Origin: Sphingobium fuliginis
GTDB lineage: Bacteria > Pseudomonadota > Alphaproteobacteria > Sphingomonadales > Sphingomonadaceae
Reading direction: 5' to 3'
Assembly: GCF_004152845.1 (NCBI RefSeq)
Contig: NZ_SEON01000006.1
Coordinates: 186,001 to 250,000, forward strand
Length of the DNA stretch: 64,000 nt
Shown here: one piece after another, positions 8,975 through 18,224 of the stretch
Layout of the letters: each line of letters opens with the position of its first letter
Position numbering within the stretch: position 1 is the first letter of the stretch
Notes under the pieces: generated by a model
What the model was told of the DNA's origin: nothing
The model's input: the letters and a program-made list of their open reading frames with translations, nothing else
Database searches by the model: none
Position numbers and translations under genes: made by a program

Positions 8975-10312
8975 ATGTCCCAGCACCGTCATATCAAGCT
9001 CGGCTTCATCCTGCACGGCGTCGGCCGCACCTGGAACGACTGGCGGCACCCGGGCCGCGACGTCAATGCCAGCACCAGCCTGGCCTTTTACCAGAAGCAG
9101 GCGGCCACCGCCGAACGCGGCAAGTTCGATTTCCTCTTCGTCGCGGACAGCCTGTCGATCACGGAGAAGTCCAGTCCGCATTATCTCAACCGCTTCGAGC
9201 CGATCACCATCCTGTCCGCGCTGGCGGCGACCACATCCCGCATCGGGCTGGTGGGGACGCTGACGGTCAGCTATTCCGAGCCGTTCAACGTCGCGCGCCA
9301 GTTCGCCTCGCTCGACCATCTGAGCGGCGGCCGGGCGGGATGGAACATCGTGACGTCCTGGCTGGGCGATACCGCCGCCAATTTCAGCAAGACCGAGCAT
9401 CCGCCCCATGCCGTGCGCTACCGCATCGCCGGGGAATATCTGGACGTGGTCCAGGGCCTGTGGGACAGCTGGGAGGAGGACGCCCATGTCGCGGACAAGG
9501 AAAGCGGCCAGTTCGTCGATCCGGAGCGGCTCCACCGGCTGGACCACAAGGGCGAGTTCTTCCAGGTGCGCGGGCCGCTCAACATCAAGCGGACGCCGCA
9601 GGGCCAGCCGGTCATCTTCCAGGCGGGCGCTTCGGACGACGGGCGCAATTTCGCGGCGAAGCGGGCGGAGGTCATCTTCACCCATGCCGAGGACGAGGAG
9701 GCGGGCCGGGCCTATTATGCCGATGTGAAGGCGCGGGCCAAGGGTTTCGGCCGCGATCCGCACCAACTGTTCATCCTGCCGGGAATCGCCCCGATCGTCG
9801 GAGAGACGGACGAGGATGCGGAGGCGCGTTATCGCGAACTGGCGTCGCTGGAATCGATCGATACCGGCCTTGGCTTCCTGTCGCGGACCTTCAACGACCA
9901 TGATTTCCGCCAATATGATCTGGACGCGCCCTTCCCGGACGTCGAGCATATCGGCATCAATAGCCAGCAGAGCGCGACGTTGCGGATATTGGCATTGGTG
10001 CGCGCCGAAAAGCTGACCCTGCGGCAAGTGGCCGAAAGGCTGGCGACGCCGCGCGGCGCCTTCGTCGGGTCGCCCGAGACCGTTGCCGACCGGTTGCAGC
10101 AATGGTTCGAAAGCGGCGCCGCCGACGGCTTCGTCGTGTTCGAGCCGCTGCCCGGACAGCTCGACCTGTTCGTCGACAGGGTGATCCCGATCCTGCAGGC
10201 GCGCGGGCTGTTCCGCACCGAATATGAAGGCACCACCTTCCGCGAACATCTGGGCCTTGCCCAGCCGGACAATCGCTACAGCAGCAAAGCGGCCGAAAAG
10301 AGCGCCGCCTGA
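8975..10312 (+). CDS. NtaA/SnaA/DszA-family FMN-dependent monooxygenase (first copy)
   Basis: Bacterial-luciferase-fold monooxygenase of the class that includes DszA (dibenzothiophene sulfone), SnaA and nitrilotriacetate monooxygenase. It needs FMNH2 from a separate reductase. The ATG at 8975 gives 445 aa, the normal length. Typical segments are the N-terminal [51 protein letters not shown], and [21 protein letters not shown] reading frame continuing further upstream overlaps the exonuclease gene and is not used. It precedes a TBDR on the same strand; a second family member starts at 15292. C-S bond cleavage in an organosulfur compound is likely but unproven. Confidence 0.93.
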   Translation: MSQHRHIKLGFILHGVGRTWNDWRHPGRDVNASTSLAFYQKQAATAERGKFDFLFVADSLSITEKSSPHYLNRFEPITILSALAATTSRIGLVGTLTVSYSEPFNVARQFASLDHLSGGRAGWNIVTSWLGDTAANFSKTEHPPHAVRYRIAGEYLDVVQGLWDSWEEDAHVADKESGQFVDPERLHRLDHKGEFFQVRGPLNIKRTPQGQPVIFQAGASDDGRNFAAKRAEVIFTHAEDEEAGRAYYADVKARAKGFGRDPHQLFILPGIAPIVGETDEDAEARYRELASLESIDTGLGFLSRTFNDHDFRQYDLDAPFPDVEHIGINSQQSATLRILALVRAEKLTLRQVAERLATPRGAFVGSPETVADRLQQWFESGAADGFVVFEPLPGQLDLFVDRVIPILQARGLFRTEYEGTTFREHLGLAQPDNRYSSKAAEKSAA

Positions 10313-10349
10313 TCGCCCGCGGGCCGACCGCAGGCCGGGCTTTGACGGA

Positions 10350-10372
10350 GGGGAGCGGCAAGGTCGCTCCCC
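10350..10372 (+). terminator. Stem-loop after the first DszA-type gene
   Basis: Perfect 8-bp stem GGGGAGCG/CGCTCCCC with a 7-base loop, 38 bases past the stop codon. It has no T-run after it, so it may be a weak terminator or an mRNA-stabilising hairpin. Confidence 0.4.
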
Positions 10373-10475
10373 CTTGCCGCCGGTCGGATCGCGAACCGGA
10401 ACGGGATCGATCGTCCGGAAATCGCCCTATATTCCGCACCGTTCCATCTATGACGAAAACTCGATTGCCTCAATA

Positions 10476-10494
10476 ATCTACCGATATAGTAGAT
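10476..10494. promoter_or_regulatory. Candidate operator palindrome upstream of the second TBDR
   Basis: ATCTAC-N7-GTAGAT in an AT-rich patch about 80 bases before the TBDR start at 10572. Perfect 6-bp arms with roughly 13 bp between their centres fit a dimeric activator or repressor site. No regulator gene is adjacent, so the cognate protein is unknown. Confidence 0.4.
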
Positions 10495-10571
10495 AATTCA
10501 GCGCAGGGACGGGGCCGAAGCCATGTCCCGCCCGCGCGGATCATGCGACAAATCATAAGCAGGGGGACTTC

Positions 10572-13145
10572 ATGCATTCGGTGAAAATCTGGGCCGGGGC
10601 CGGCGTGGCCCTGGCGGCGGTGGCGCTTGCCCAAGGCGCGCAGGCGCAGCCCGCCGACAATGCGGCGGCGGCGGCCGCGAGTGAACGCGACGCGATCATC
10701 GTCACGGGTACGCGCCGGACGGATCGCACGGTCAGCGAATCCGCCGTGCCGGTGGACGTCTTCAGCGCCGGCGACCTGGCATCGCAGGCGACCAGCGACA
10801 TCAAGGCCGCGATCAAGAATCTGGTTCCCTCCTTCAACCTTCAGCGCAATGCGCTGTTCGACGGATCGGCCTTCGTCCGGCCGCCGACGTTGCGCGGCCT
10901 GCCGCCGGACGAGACGCTGGTGCTGATCAACGGCAAGCGCGTCCACCGTTCCGCGCTGGTGCAGGTGAGCGGCGGGTCGCTCGCCGCCGGGTCGCAGAGC
11001 GCCGACCTGTCGCAGATTCCCGGCGCGGCGGTCCAGAGGGTCGAGGTGTTGCGCGACGGCGCCGCCGCCCAATATGGATCGGACGCGATTGCCGGCGTCA
11101 TCAACTTCGCGCTCAAGAGCAATGCGGAAGGGCTGAGCCTCAACGCACGCTATGGCGAATATTATGAGGGCGACGGGCGCGACATCCAGTTGTCGGGCAA
11201 TTGGGGATTGAAGCTGGGCAATGAAGGCGGCTTCATCAACCTGACCGGCGAATATATCAACGCCCATGACACCAATCGCGCCGTACAGCGTCCGGACGCG
11301 GTGGTTCTGGAAACGCTGGGCTATGACGTCAAGCAGCCGGTGACGAGGTTCGGCAGTCCCGACACCGAAGCCTATCGCTTCTTCGTCAACGCAGAACTGC
11401 CGCTGGGCGACGACGCGCTCTATTTCTTCGGCAATTACGGCTATTCGGATCAGGTCATCGACTTCAACTATCGGCGTCCGATCGCCGTGACGACGACAGG
11501 GCCGGCCGGCAGCCCCTTCACCTTCGGCAAGTCGATTTCGCTCTATTATCTCGACCGCAATGCGGATGGGACATGGAATGCCGATGGGCGGACCTGGAAT
11601 GACGCCAATATCTTTCCCAATGGCTTCACGCCGCGGTTCCGCAGCACCAATACGGACATTTCCGCTGTCGGCGGCTATAAGGGCGAAATCGGCGGACTGC
11701 ATTATGACGCCAGCATCGGTTACGGCCAGAACCGGATCAAATATTATATCAGCGACACGTTCAACCCGTCGCTGGGGCCGGATTCACCGACCGACTTCTA
11801 TGACGGGTCGCTGGAGCAGCGCGAGCTGAACGCCAATCTGGACCTTAGCTATCCGCTGGAGATCGGCCTTGCCAGCCCACTCAACATTGCGGGCGGCTTC
11901 GAATATCGGCGCGAGAGCTTCCTGATCGGCGCGGGCGACGCGGCGTCCTATACGCAGGGCATCTATGCGTCCCAGACGGTGCGGCGCGCCGACGGTTCGA
12001 CCTTCCTCGTCACGCATCCGGTCGGCTCCAACGGCTTTCCCGGCTATGGCCCGACATCGATCGTCGACCGGTCGCGCGCCAGCCAGGCGGCCTATCTGGA
12101 CCTGGAGGTGGACGTGACGCCGCGCTTCACCCTGGGCGGGGCGGTGCGTTACGAACATTATGACGACTTTGGCGGCACCACCAATGTGAAGGCGACGGCG
12201 CGTTATGCGTTCAGCGACGCCATCGCGTTGCGCGGGGCGGCCAGCACCGGCTTCCGCGCGCCCACGCCGGGGCAGCTTTACCTGCGCAACCTTCAGACCT
12301 CCTTCATCGGTACCAATCCGGTGCCGGTGCAGATCGCCACATTGTCGCCCGAAGACGCCGCCGCCAGATATTATGGCGCGACCGCATTGAAGCCCGAGGA
12401 GTCGGTCAATTTCAGCGGCGGTCTTGTCCTGACGCCCACACCGTCCTTCACCATCACGGCGGACTATTATAATATCAAGGTGACGAACCGCATCGGACTG
12501 ACCAGTCGGGTTTCGGTGACGGATGCGGATCGGGTGCAACTGGCCGCGCTGGGCGTGGTCGATCCCAATTCGCTGGGCGCGGTCCAATATTTCACCAATG
12601 GTTTCGGCACCCGGACCCAGGGCGTGGACTTTGTAGCGAATTATCGGGCGAATACGGGCTGGGGCAAGTTGGGATCGTCGCTGGCGGTCAATTACAACCG
12701 TACGAAGCTCAGCTATCGCCGGACCATCACCTTGCCGGGCGGACGGTCCCTGCAACTGATCGACGACGAGCGCAAGCGCGACATCGAGACGCTGCTGCCC
12801 CGCTGGCGCGGCGTGTTCACCCAGACGGCGGAGGCAGGACCGGTCGATGTCGTCGCCCGCGCCAATTATTTCAGCAAGTTCACCAATAACCAGCTTGCCT
12901 CCAATGGCGGGAACAAGACTTTCGGCGCGGAAGTCTCCTTCGATCTGGAGGTCGGCGTGAAAGTCGCGGACAAGTTCCGGATCGCCGTGGGCGGGGAGAA
13001 TATCTTCGACAATTATCCCGACCGCGAGACCCGGCTGCTCTATCCTTCCACCGGCGCTCCGGCGAGCGGGTTCGTCTATCCCGACGCCTCGCCGCTCGGC
13101 GTGCTGGGCGGCTTCTGGTATCTCCGTGTCTCGGCGGAGCTTTAA
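10572..13145 (+). CDS. TonB-dependent receptor of the amine-oxidase/RidA/DszA run
   Basis: Outer-membrane TonB-gated receptor, 857 aa, starting at the ATG at 10572 behind AGGGGG. A signal peptide ends at GAQAQ, followed by DAIIVTGTRR near the mature N-terminus. The plug carries INGKRVHRSALV and VLRDGAAAQYGSDAIAGVIN. The long beta-barrel shows GFRAPTPGQLYLRN and NIFDNYPDRE. It ends in RVSAEL rather than an aromatic residue, which is slightly unusual for outer-membrane insertion. It leads a tightly packed rightward run (amine oxidase, RidA, DszA-type, AprA-like, AprB-like), so its ligand is probably the substrate of those enzymes, perhaps an amino-containing organosulfur compound. That ligand is inference. 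Confidence 0.93.
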   Translation: MHSVKIWAGAGVALAAVALAQGAQAQPADNAAAAAASERDAIIVTGTRRTDRTVSESAVPVDVFSAGDLASQATSDIKAAIKNLVPSFNLQRNALFDGSAFVRPPTLRGLPPDETLVLINGKRVHRSALVQVSGGSLAAGSQSADLSQIPGAAVQRVEVLRDGAAAQYGSDAIAGVINFALKSNAEGLSLNARYGEYYEGDGRDIQLSGNWGLKLGNEGGFINLTGEYINAHDTNRAVQRPDAVVLETLGYDVKQPVTRFGSPDTEAYRFFVNAELPLGDDALYFFGNYGYSDQVIDFNYRRPIAVTTTGPAGSPFTFGKSISLYYLDRNADGTWNADGRTWNDANIFPNGFTPRFRSTNTDISAVGGYKGEIGGLHYDASIGYGQNRIKYYISDTFNPSLGPDSPTDFYDGSLEQRELNANLDLSYPLEIGLASPLNIAGGFEYRRESFLIGAGDAASYTQGIYASQTVRRADGSTFLVTHPVGSNGFPGYGPTSIVDRSRASQAAYLDLEVDVTPRFTLGGAVRYEHYDDFGGTTNVKATARYAFSDAIALRGAASTGFRAPTPGQLYLRNLQTSFIGTNPVPVQIATLSPEDAAARYYGATALKPEESVNFSGGLVLTPTPSFTITADYYNIKVTNRIGLTSRVSVTDADRVQLAALGVVDPNSLGAVQYFTNGFGTRTQGVDFVANYRANTGWGKLGSSLAVNYNRTKLSYRRTITLPGGRSLQLIDDERKRDIETLLPRWRGVFTQTAEAGPVDVVARANYFSKFTNNQLASNGGNKTFGAEVSFDLEVGVKVADKFRIAVGGENIFDNYPDRETRLLYPSTGAPASGFVYPDASPLGVLGGFWYLRVSAEL

Positions 13146-13149
13146 GGGC

Positions 13150-14667
13150 GTGGCGTCGCTCGACCGGCGCGCCCTGCTCCGGTCGCTGGGCGGCGCCACG
13201 CTCGCGGCGGCGCTTCCCGCTCCGGTCGTTGGTGCGACCCGGACGGACGGGGTGGGGAGCGTCGTTATCCTGGGCGCGGGCATCGCCGGGCTGGTCGCCG
13301 CAAGGGAACTGGAGCAACGCGGCGTCGACGTCACCGTGCTGGAGGCGCGCGAGCGCGTCGGCGGGCGGGTGTGGACGCTGCGCGGCGGCGACAGCTTCAC
13401 CGACACAGACGGGACGACGCAGCGGGTCGGCTTTGGCGACGGGCTGTACCTGAATGCGGGCGCGGCGCGGATTCCCAGCCATCATGACGGCGTTCTGGGC
13501 CTCTGCAGGGACCTGCATGTGCCGCTGGAGGTGCTGGTGAACAGCAGCCGCAGCGCCTTCATCGCGGATGCGGACGGGCCGCTGCGGCTGCGGCAGGCGG
13601 CGAACGACCTGCGCGGGCATCTGTCCGCCCTGCTGGAAAAGGGACTGCGCGCCGGGTCGTTCGACCAGACGATCGATGCGCCGACGCGCAAGGCGCTGGA
13701 AAGCTTCCTCACCGGCTATGGCGACCTTGCGGCGGACGGCCATTATGGCGGCAGCGCGCGGTCGGGGCTGGCGCGCCCGCCGGGCGCGTTCGACGAGGTG
13801 CAGCAGGCGGTGGCGCCGCGAACGCTCGACCAGTTGCTCGCCAATCCCAATCTGGCGGGCCTGCTGTTCGAGGAAGAGATCTACATGCAGGCGACCATGC
13901 TGGCGCCCGTCGGCGGCATGGACCGGATTCCCCGCGCGCTGGCCGCATCGCTGCGCAGGCCCGTCGTCACCGGGGCGGACATAGTGGAGGTCAGGCGGGC
14001 CGGCGCGGGCGTCGGCATCGTCTGGCGCGATGCGAAGGGCGGCGCGCAGGTCGTGCGGGCCGACCGCGCCATCATCACCCTGCCCCTGCCGGTGCTGGCG
14101 GGCATCAAGGGCGATTTCAGCGCGCCCGTGAAGCGGGCGATAGCCGCCGCTCATTATCAGGATACGGTCAAGGTCGCCTTCCAGAGCCGTCCCTTCTGGG
14201 AAGAGCAGCAGGTTTATGGCGGCCTGTCCTTCGTCGGCGGCGAAACCTCCGTCATCTGGTATCCGTCCGACCGTTTCCAGCAGCCGCAGGCGGTCCTGCT
14301 CGCCGCCTATATGGCATTGGACGCGGCGAAGAGCTTTGCCGCGCGGCCGATCCCGGAGCAGATCGCGCTGGCCCGCGCCGCAGTCGATCGCATCCATCCC
14401 GGCCATGGCGCGGACCTGCAATCCCCGGTCGTCGTCAACTGGCGCAAGACGCCCCATAATCTGGGGCCCTGGCTGGACTGGCATGCGGACGGCAACAGCC
14501 TGGACGATTTTCGCCTGCTCAACCAGCCCGATGGCCCTTTCCTGTTCGCGGGCAGCCATTTGTCCCAATATTCGGGCCATTGGCAGGAAGGCGCGGTGCT
14601 TTCCGCCCGGCGCGCCGCCGATGCTCTGGTACCGTCGCCCGCAAACGTCACCCCCCGTCACGCCTGA
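13150..14667 (+). CDS. Exported flavin-containing monoamine oxidase family protein
   Basis: FAD enzyme that oxidises amines to imines with H2O2 release. I use the GTG at 13150, directly after AAGGG and 4 bases past the TBDR stop; a GTG at 13126 is also possible. The N-terminus has a twin-arginine-like signal (DRRALLRSLGGATLAAALPAP), so the enzyme is probably exported folded. The Rossmann motif GAGIAG and the ARERVGGR segment follow. Near the C-terminus is the family FAD-binding stretch GSHLSQYSGHWQEGAVLS. About 505 aa, usual length. It sits between a TBDR and a signal-peptide-bearing RidA, so a periplasmic amine-oxidation step is likely. Substrate unknown. Confidence 0.88.
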   Translation: MASLDRRALLRSLGGATLAAALPAPVVGATRTDGVGSVVILGAGIAGLVAARELEQRGVDVTVLEARERVGGRVWTLRGGDSFTDTDGTTQRVGFGDGLYLNAGAARIPSHHDGVLGLCRDLHVPLEVLVNSSRSAFIADADGPLRLRQAANDLRGHLSALLEKGLRAGSFDQTIDAPTRKALESFLTGYGDLAADGHYGGSARSGLARPPGAFDEVQQAVAPRTLDQLLANPNLAGLLFEEEIYMQATMLAPVGGMDRIPRALAASLRRPVVTGADIVEVRRAGAGVGIVWRDAKGGAQVVRADRAIITLPLPVLAGIKGDFSAPVKRAIAAAHYQDTVKVAFQSRPFWEEQQVYGGLSFVGGETSVIWYPSDRFQQPQAVLLAAYMALDAAKSFAARPIPEQIALARAAVDRIHPGHGADLQSPVVVNWRKTPHNLGPWLDWHADGNSLDDFRLLNQPDGPFLFAGSHLSQYSGHWQEGAVLSARRAADALVPSPANVTPRHA

Positions 14668-14684
14668 AAGAAGGAGTTTCCATC

Positions 14685-15191
14685 ATGTCCCATCCCCTCA
14701 TCCGTCCCCTCGCCGCGCTGGGCCTGCTGGTCGGCGGCGCCGGCAGCGCCCACGCCGCGTCGGAGGTCGTCCGGCATGGCGCCGAGGGCCCATCGCCCAT
14801 ATTGACCGGCGTGACCGTGCCCGCCGGGGCGGAGACGCTCTATCTGAGCGGGCAGGTGCCGCCCGTGGCCGACAAGGCGGCCGACCCCACGACACCCGCC
14901 GCCTATGGCGACACGCGGACGCAGACGGTCGGCATCTTCCGCAAGATCGAGGCGCTGCTGGCGGCACAGGGTTATGGCCTGCAGGACGTGGTCAAGCTGA
15001 CCGTCTTTCTGGTGGGCGATCCCAAGCTGGGCGGAAAGCAGGATTTCAAGGGATTTTCCGAAGGCTACGCCCAGTTCTTCGGCACGGCGGCGCAGCCCAA
15101 CAAGGTCGCCCGGTCGACGGTGCAGGTCGCCGCTCTCGCCAATCCGGGCTTTCTGGTCGAGATCGAGGCGGTCGCCGTCAAGGCGAAATAA
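14685..15191 (+). CDS. RidA/YjgF-family protein with a signal peptide
   Basis: RidA proteins hydrolyse reactive enamines and imines to ketones and ammonia. The ATG at 14685 has an ideal AAGGAG and gives 168 aa, longer than cytosolic RidA (~130) because of an N-terminal signal peptide (MSHPLIRPLAALGLLVGGAGSAHA). The core shows LYLSGQVPP, the ...KIEALLAAQGYGLQDVVKLTV-type helix, and ARSTVQVAAL with the arginine that binds the substrate carboxylate. It lies 17 bases after the amine oxidase. A periplasmic imine-producing oxidase followed by a periplasmic imine deaminase is a coherent pair. Role is inferred from family and location. Confidence 0.9.
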   Translation: MSHPLIRPLAALGLLVGGAGSAHAASEVVRHGAEGPSPILTGVTVPAGAETLYLSGQVPPVADKAADPTTPAAYGDTRTQTVGIFRKIEALLAAQGYGLQDVVKLTVFLVGDPKLGGKQDFKGFSEGYAQFFGTAAQPNKVARSTVQVAALANPGFLVEIEAVAVKAK

Positions 15192-15291
15192 GCGGTTCCG
15201 TTCAGAAGCTTCAAACAGCCTATGAGAAGGCCTCGTTGGTCACTGTCCCACCGCCTGGTCTAGACTTTTCCCATATTCGGAGGATTTGGAC

Positions 15292-16635
15292 ATGGCGGAC
15301 ACGGCGCAGCGGCAATTGCATCTTGGCGCGATATTGGAAGGGGTCGGGGCGGATCATGTCAGTTGGCTCGACCCCGAGCTGCCGGGCGACGCCAGCATCG
15401 ACATCGACTGGTATATCGACAATGCCCGGGCGGCGGAGGCGGCGAAGTTCGACCTGGTCTTCATCGTGGATTCGCCCTTCATCACGCCCGATACCGCGCC
15501 GCATTTCCTGAACCGGCTGGAGCCGCTGACCCTGCTGTCGGCGGTGGCGGCGTCGACGTCGCGCATCGGGCTGGTGGGCACGCTCACCACCTCTTACTGG
15601 GAGCCCTATAATGTCGCGCGGCAATTCGGGTCGCTCGACCAGATCAGCCGGGGCCGGGCCGGATGGAATGTCGTCACCACCGGGCTGGAGGGCGCCGCCC
15701 GCAATTATGGGCGGGAGGAGCATTTCGACCACAAGCTGCGCTATGCCCGCGCCCGCGAATTCGTCGATGTGGTGCAGGGCCTGTGGGACAGTTATGAGGA
15801 CGACGCCTTCCCCCGCGACCGCGAGGCGGGCATTTTCCTGGACAAGGCCAAGCAGCACCGGCTGGACCACAAGGGCGCGCATTTTTCGGTCGCCGGGCCG
15901 CTGGCGCTCAGCCGGTCGCCGCAGGGACAGCCGGTGATCTTCCAGGCAGGGGACAGCAATGAGGGCCGCAACCTGGGCGCGGCCATTGCCGAGGGCACCT
16001 TCACCAGCGCGGAGGATTTCGAGACCGGGCGGGCCTATTATGCGGACATCAAGGCGCGGGCGGCGGCGCTGGGGCGCAATCCCGACCTGATCAAGGTGCT
16101 GCCCGGACTGGCGCCGATCATCGCAGAGACCGACGAAGAGGCGCAGGCCATCGCCGCGGCCGCGCAGGAAGCGCTCGACGTCGGCAAGCTGCTGGTGCAG
16201 ATCGGGCGGGCGTTCAACTATCACGACTTTTCCCGCTACGATCTGGACGCGCCCTTCCCCGACCTGAGCGGCGTCACGCTGAACAGCTACAAGGGCCATG
16301 CCGAACGGATCATCCGCGTGGCGCGGGAGGAAGGGCTGACGCTGCGCCAGGCGGCCTATCGCTTCGGCCAGTGGCGGACGGACTTCGTGGGATCGCCCGA
16401 GACCATAGCGGACGAAATCGAGCGCTGGTTCACCGGGCGCGCCGCCGACGGTTTCCTGCTGCGAGTGACGCGGCCCAAGGATTTCAGGCTGTTCCGGGAG
16501 CGGGTCGTGCCGATCCTGCAGGCGCGCGGATTGTTCCGCGACGATTATGCGCACCGCACCTTGCGCGGACATCTGGGCCTGCCGGTTCCGGAAAACCGGC
16601 ATGCGCGGGAACAGCACGCGATCGCCGCGGAATGA
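15292..16635 (+). CDS. NtaA/SnaA/DszA-family FMN-dependent monooxygenase (second copy)
   Basis: Second luciferase-fold monooxygenase, 447 aa from the ATG at 15292 behind GGAGG. It has the same landmarks as the copy starting at 8975: [49 protein letters not shown] and a FGQWRTDFVGSPETIADEIE tail. The two are clearly related but diverged, which suggests different substrates or successive steps rather than a recent duplication. Its stop overlaps the start of the AprA-like gene by four bases (ATGA), so translation is coupled. A flavin reductase is required and none is visible nearby. Confidence 0.93.
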   Translation: MADTAQRQLHLGAILEGVGADHVSWLDPELPGDASIDIDWYIDNARAAEAAKFDLVFIVDSPFITPDTAPHFLNRLEPLTLLSAVAASTSRIGLVGTLTTSYWEPYNVARQFGSLDQISRGRAGWNVVTTGLEGAARNYGREEHFDHKLRYARAREFVDVVQGLWDSYEDDAFPRDREAGIFLDKAKQHRLDHKGAHFSVAGPLALSRSPQGQPVIFQAGDSNEGRNLGAAIAEGTFTSAEDFETGRAYYADIKARAAALGRNPDLIKVLPGLAPIIAETDEEAQAIAAAAQEALDVGKLLVQIGRAFNYHDFSRYDLDAPFPDLSGVTLNSYKGHAERIIRVAREEGLTLRQAAYRFGQWRTDFVGSPETIADEIERWFTGRAADGFLLRVTRPKDFRLFRERVVPILQARGLFRDDYAHRTLRGHLGLPVPENRHAREQHAIAAE

Positions 16636-18224
16636 CGGAGGAAGGGATCGACCTTCAGGCCGACGTGCTGATCATTGGCGGCGGCATGGCTGCCTGCTGG
16701 GCGGCGATCGCCGCGGCGCAGGCGGGCGCCGACGTGCTGCTAGTCGACAAGGGATTCGTCGGCACCAGCGGCGTCACGGCGACGGGCGGCCCCAATCACT
16801 GGTGGGTCGCCCCCGAACCCGGCAAGCGCGAAGCCGCCGTCGAGGAACGCCATGCGCGCAGCTTCGGACTGGCCGAGCGGCACTGGATGGCGCGCATCAT
16901 CGAGGAAAGCTGGATCGCCCTGCCCACGCTCGCCCGCTATTATCCCTTTGGCGGCGACGGCAGGGGCGGCACCTTCTATCCCGGCGTCCGCGGTCCGGAA
17001 TATATGCGCGCGCTGCGGCGCTACGCGACCGATGCGGGGGTCCGTATCCTCGACCATCATCCGGCGCTGGAACTGCTGGTGCATGACGACGGATCGGTCG
17101 CGGGCGCGGCCGGGCATGGGCGCCTGACGGGGCAATCATGGCGGGCCCGGGCGGGCGCCGTGATCATGGCGACGGGCGGATGCGCCTTCCGTTCCGGGCT
17201 GATCGGCAGCCATGGCAATACCGGCGACGGGCTGCTGATGGCGGCGGAGGCGGGCGCCGCGCTGTCCGGCATGGAATTTTCCGTTTCCTATTCCCTCTCC
17301 CCCGCGTGGAACTCGACACGCACCCTGCCCTATTTCGCCGCGCGCTTCTTCGACCAAGACGGCCGGGAACTGGACATTCCGCCGCCCATAGGCGGGGAAG
17401 GCGCGCATCTGAGGGCACTGGCGAGCGCCATGCTGGCCGGGCCGGTCATCGCCGACCTCAGCGATGCGCCGGACGGGTTGAAGCCGATATTGCGGCGCAT
17501 CCAGCCCGCCTCCCCCACGCCGTTCGAGCGGCGCGGGCTGGATATTTTCCGGGACCGGTTCGAGATCAAGCTGTTCGGGGAAGGCACGGTGCGGGGGACC
17601 GGCGGGTTGCAGGTCGTGGACGCGCATTGCCAGACGAGCCTGTCCGGACTCTATGCCGCCGGCGACAGCGCGACCCGGGAACTGGTCGCCGGGGCGACGA
17701 GCGGCGGCGGCGCGCAAAATGCCGCCTGGGCGCTGACCTCCGGCCGGATCGCCGGTGCGGCCGCGGCGGCACGGGCGAAGCGCGACGGGCGGCGTCTGGG
17801 CGCGGCGGCGCGGGCCGTCGGCCAGGCGGGGTTGCGCCCGGCCGCTTCCCCGCGCCCGGTCGATCTGAAGGCGGTCCTGCCGGTCGTTCAGCATGCCACC
17901 ATCGGTTATGACGACGCCCTTTGGCGCAGCGCGCCCAAGCTGGCGCGGGCGCGTGACGCGCTGGACGGCGCGTGGCGCTTGCTGGCCGATCATGACCAGG
18001 GCGTGGGGCTGGACAGGGGCGGGCTGCGCGAACATGCCGCGATGATCGCCGCTGCGCGCTGGGTGACCGCGGCCGCCCATAGACGCGACGAGAGCCGGGG
18101 CATGCATATGCGTGCGGACCGCCCCGCGACGGACGCCGCGCTTGCCAGCCGCCTGCTGACCGGCGGCACCGACAAGGTCTGGACCCGTTTCGAAACCCCC
18201 GCCTTGCAGGAAGCCGCCGCATGA
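16632..18224 (+). CDS. AprA-like flavoprotein of the fumarate reductase/succinate dehydrogenase superfamily
   Basis: FAD-dependent oxidoreductase, 530 aa. The start at 16632 overlaps the monooxygenase stop. The N-terminal FAD motif is VLIIGGGMAACWAA followed by LLVDKG; TSGVTATGGPNHWW and VIMATGGCAF are the covalent-flavin-free AprA/FrdA style, and LYAAGDSATRELVAGATSGGG is the C-terminal FAD loop. An AprB-like ferredoxin follows with a four-base overlap, reproducing the AprA-AprB order of adenylylsulfate reductase. Sphingomonads are not dissimilatory sulfate reducers, so a different reaction is likely, perhaps on a sulfur intermediate released by the monooxygenases. Family assignment is firm; function is open. 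Confidence 0.85.
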   Translation: MTEEGIDLQADVLIIGGGMAACWAAIAAAQAGADVLLVDKGFVGTSGVTATGGPNHWWVAPEPGKREAAVEERHARSFGLAERHWMARIIEESWIALPTLARYYPFGGDGRGGTFYPGVRGPEYMRALRRYATDAGVRILDHHPALELLVHDDGSVAGAAGHGRLTGQSWRARAGAVIMATGGCAFRSGLIGSHGNTGDGLLMAAEAGAALSGMEFSVSYSLSPAWNSTRTLPYFAARFFDQDGRELDIPPPIGGEGAHLRALASAMLAGPVIADLSDAPDGLKPILRRIQPASPTPFERRGLDIFRDRFEIKLFGEGTVRGTGGLQVVDAHCQTSLSGLYAAGDSATRELVAGATSGGGAQNAAWALTSGRIAGAAAAARAKRDGRRLGAAARAVGQAGLRPAASPRPVDLKAVLPVVQHATIGYDDALWRSAPKLARARDALDGAWRLLADHDQGVGLDRGGLREHAAMIAAARWVTAAAHRRDESRGMHMRADRPATDAALASRLLTGGTDKVWTRFETPALQEAAA

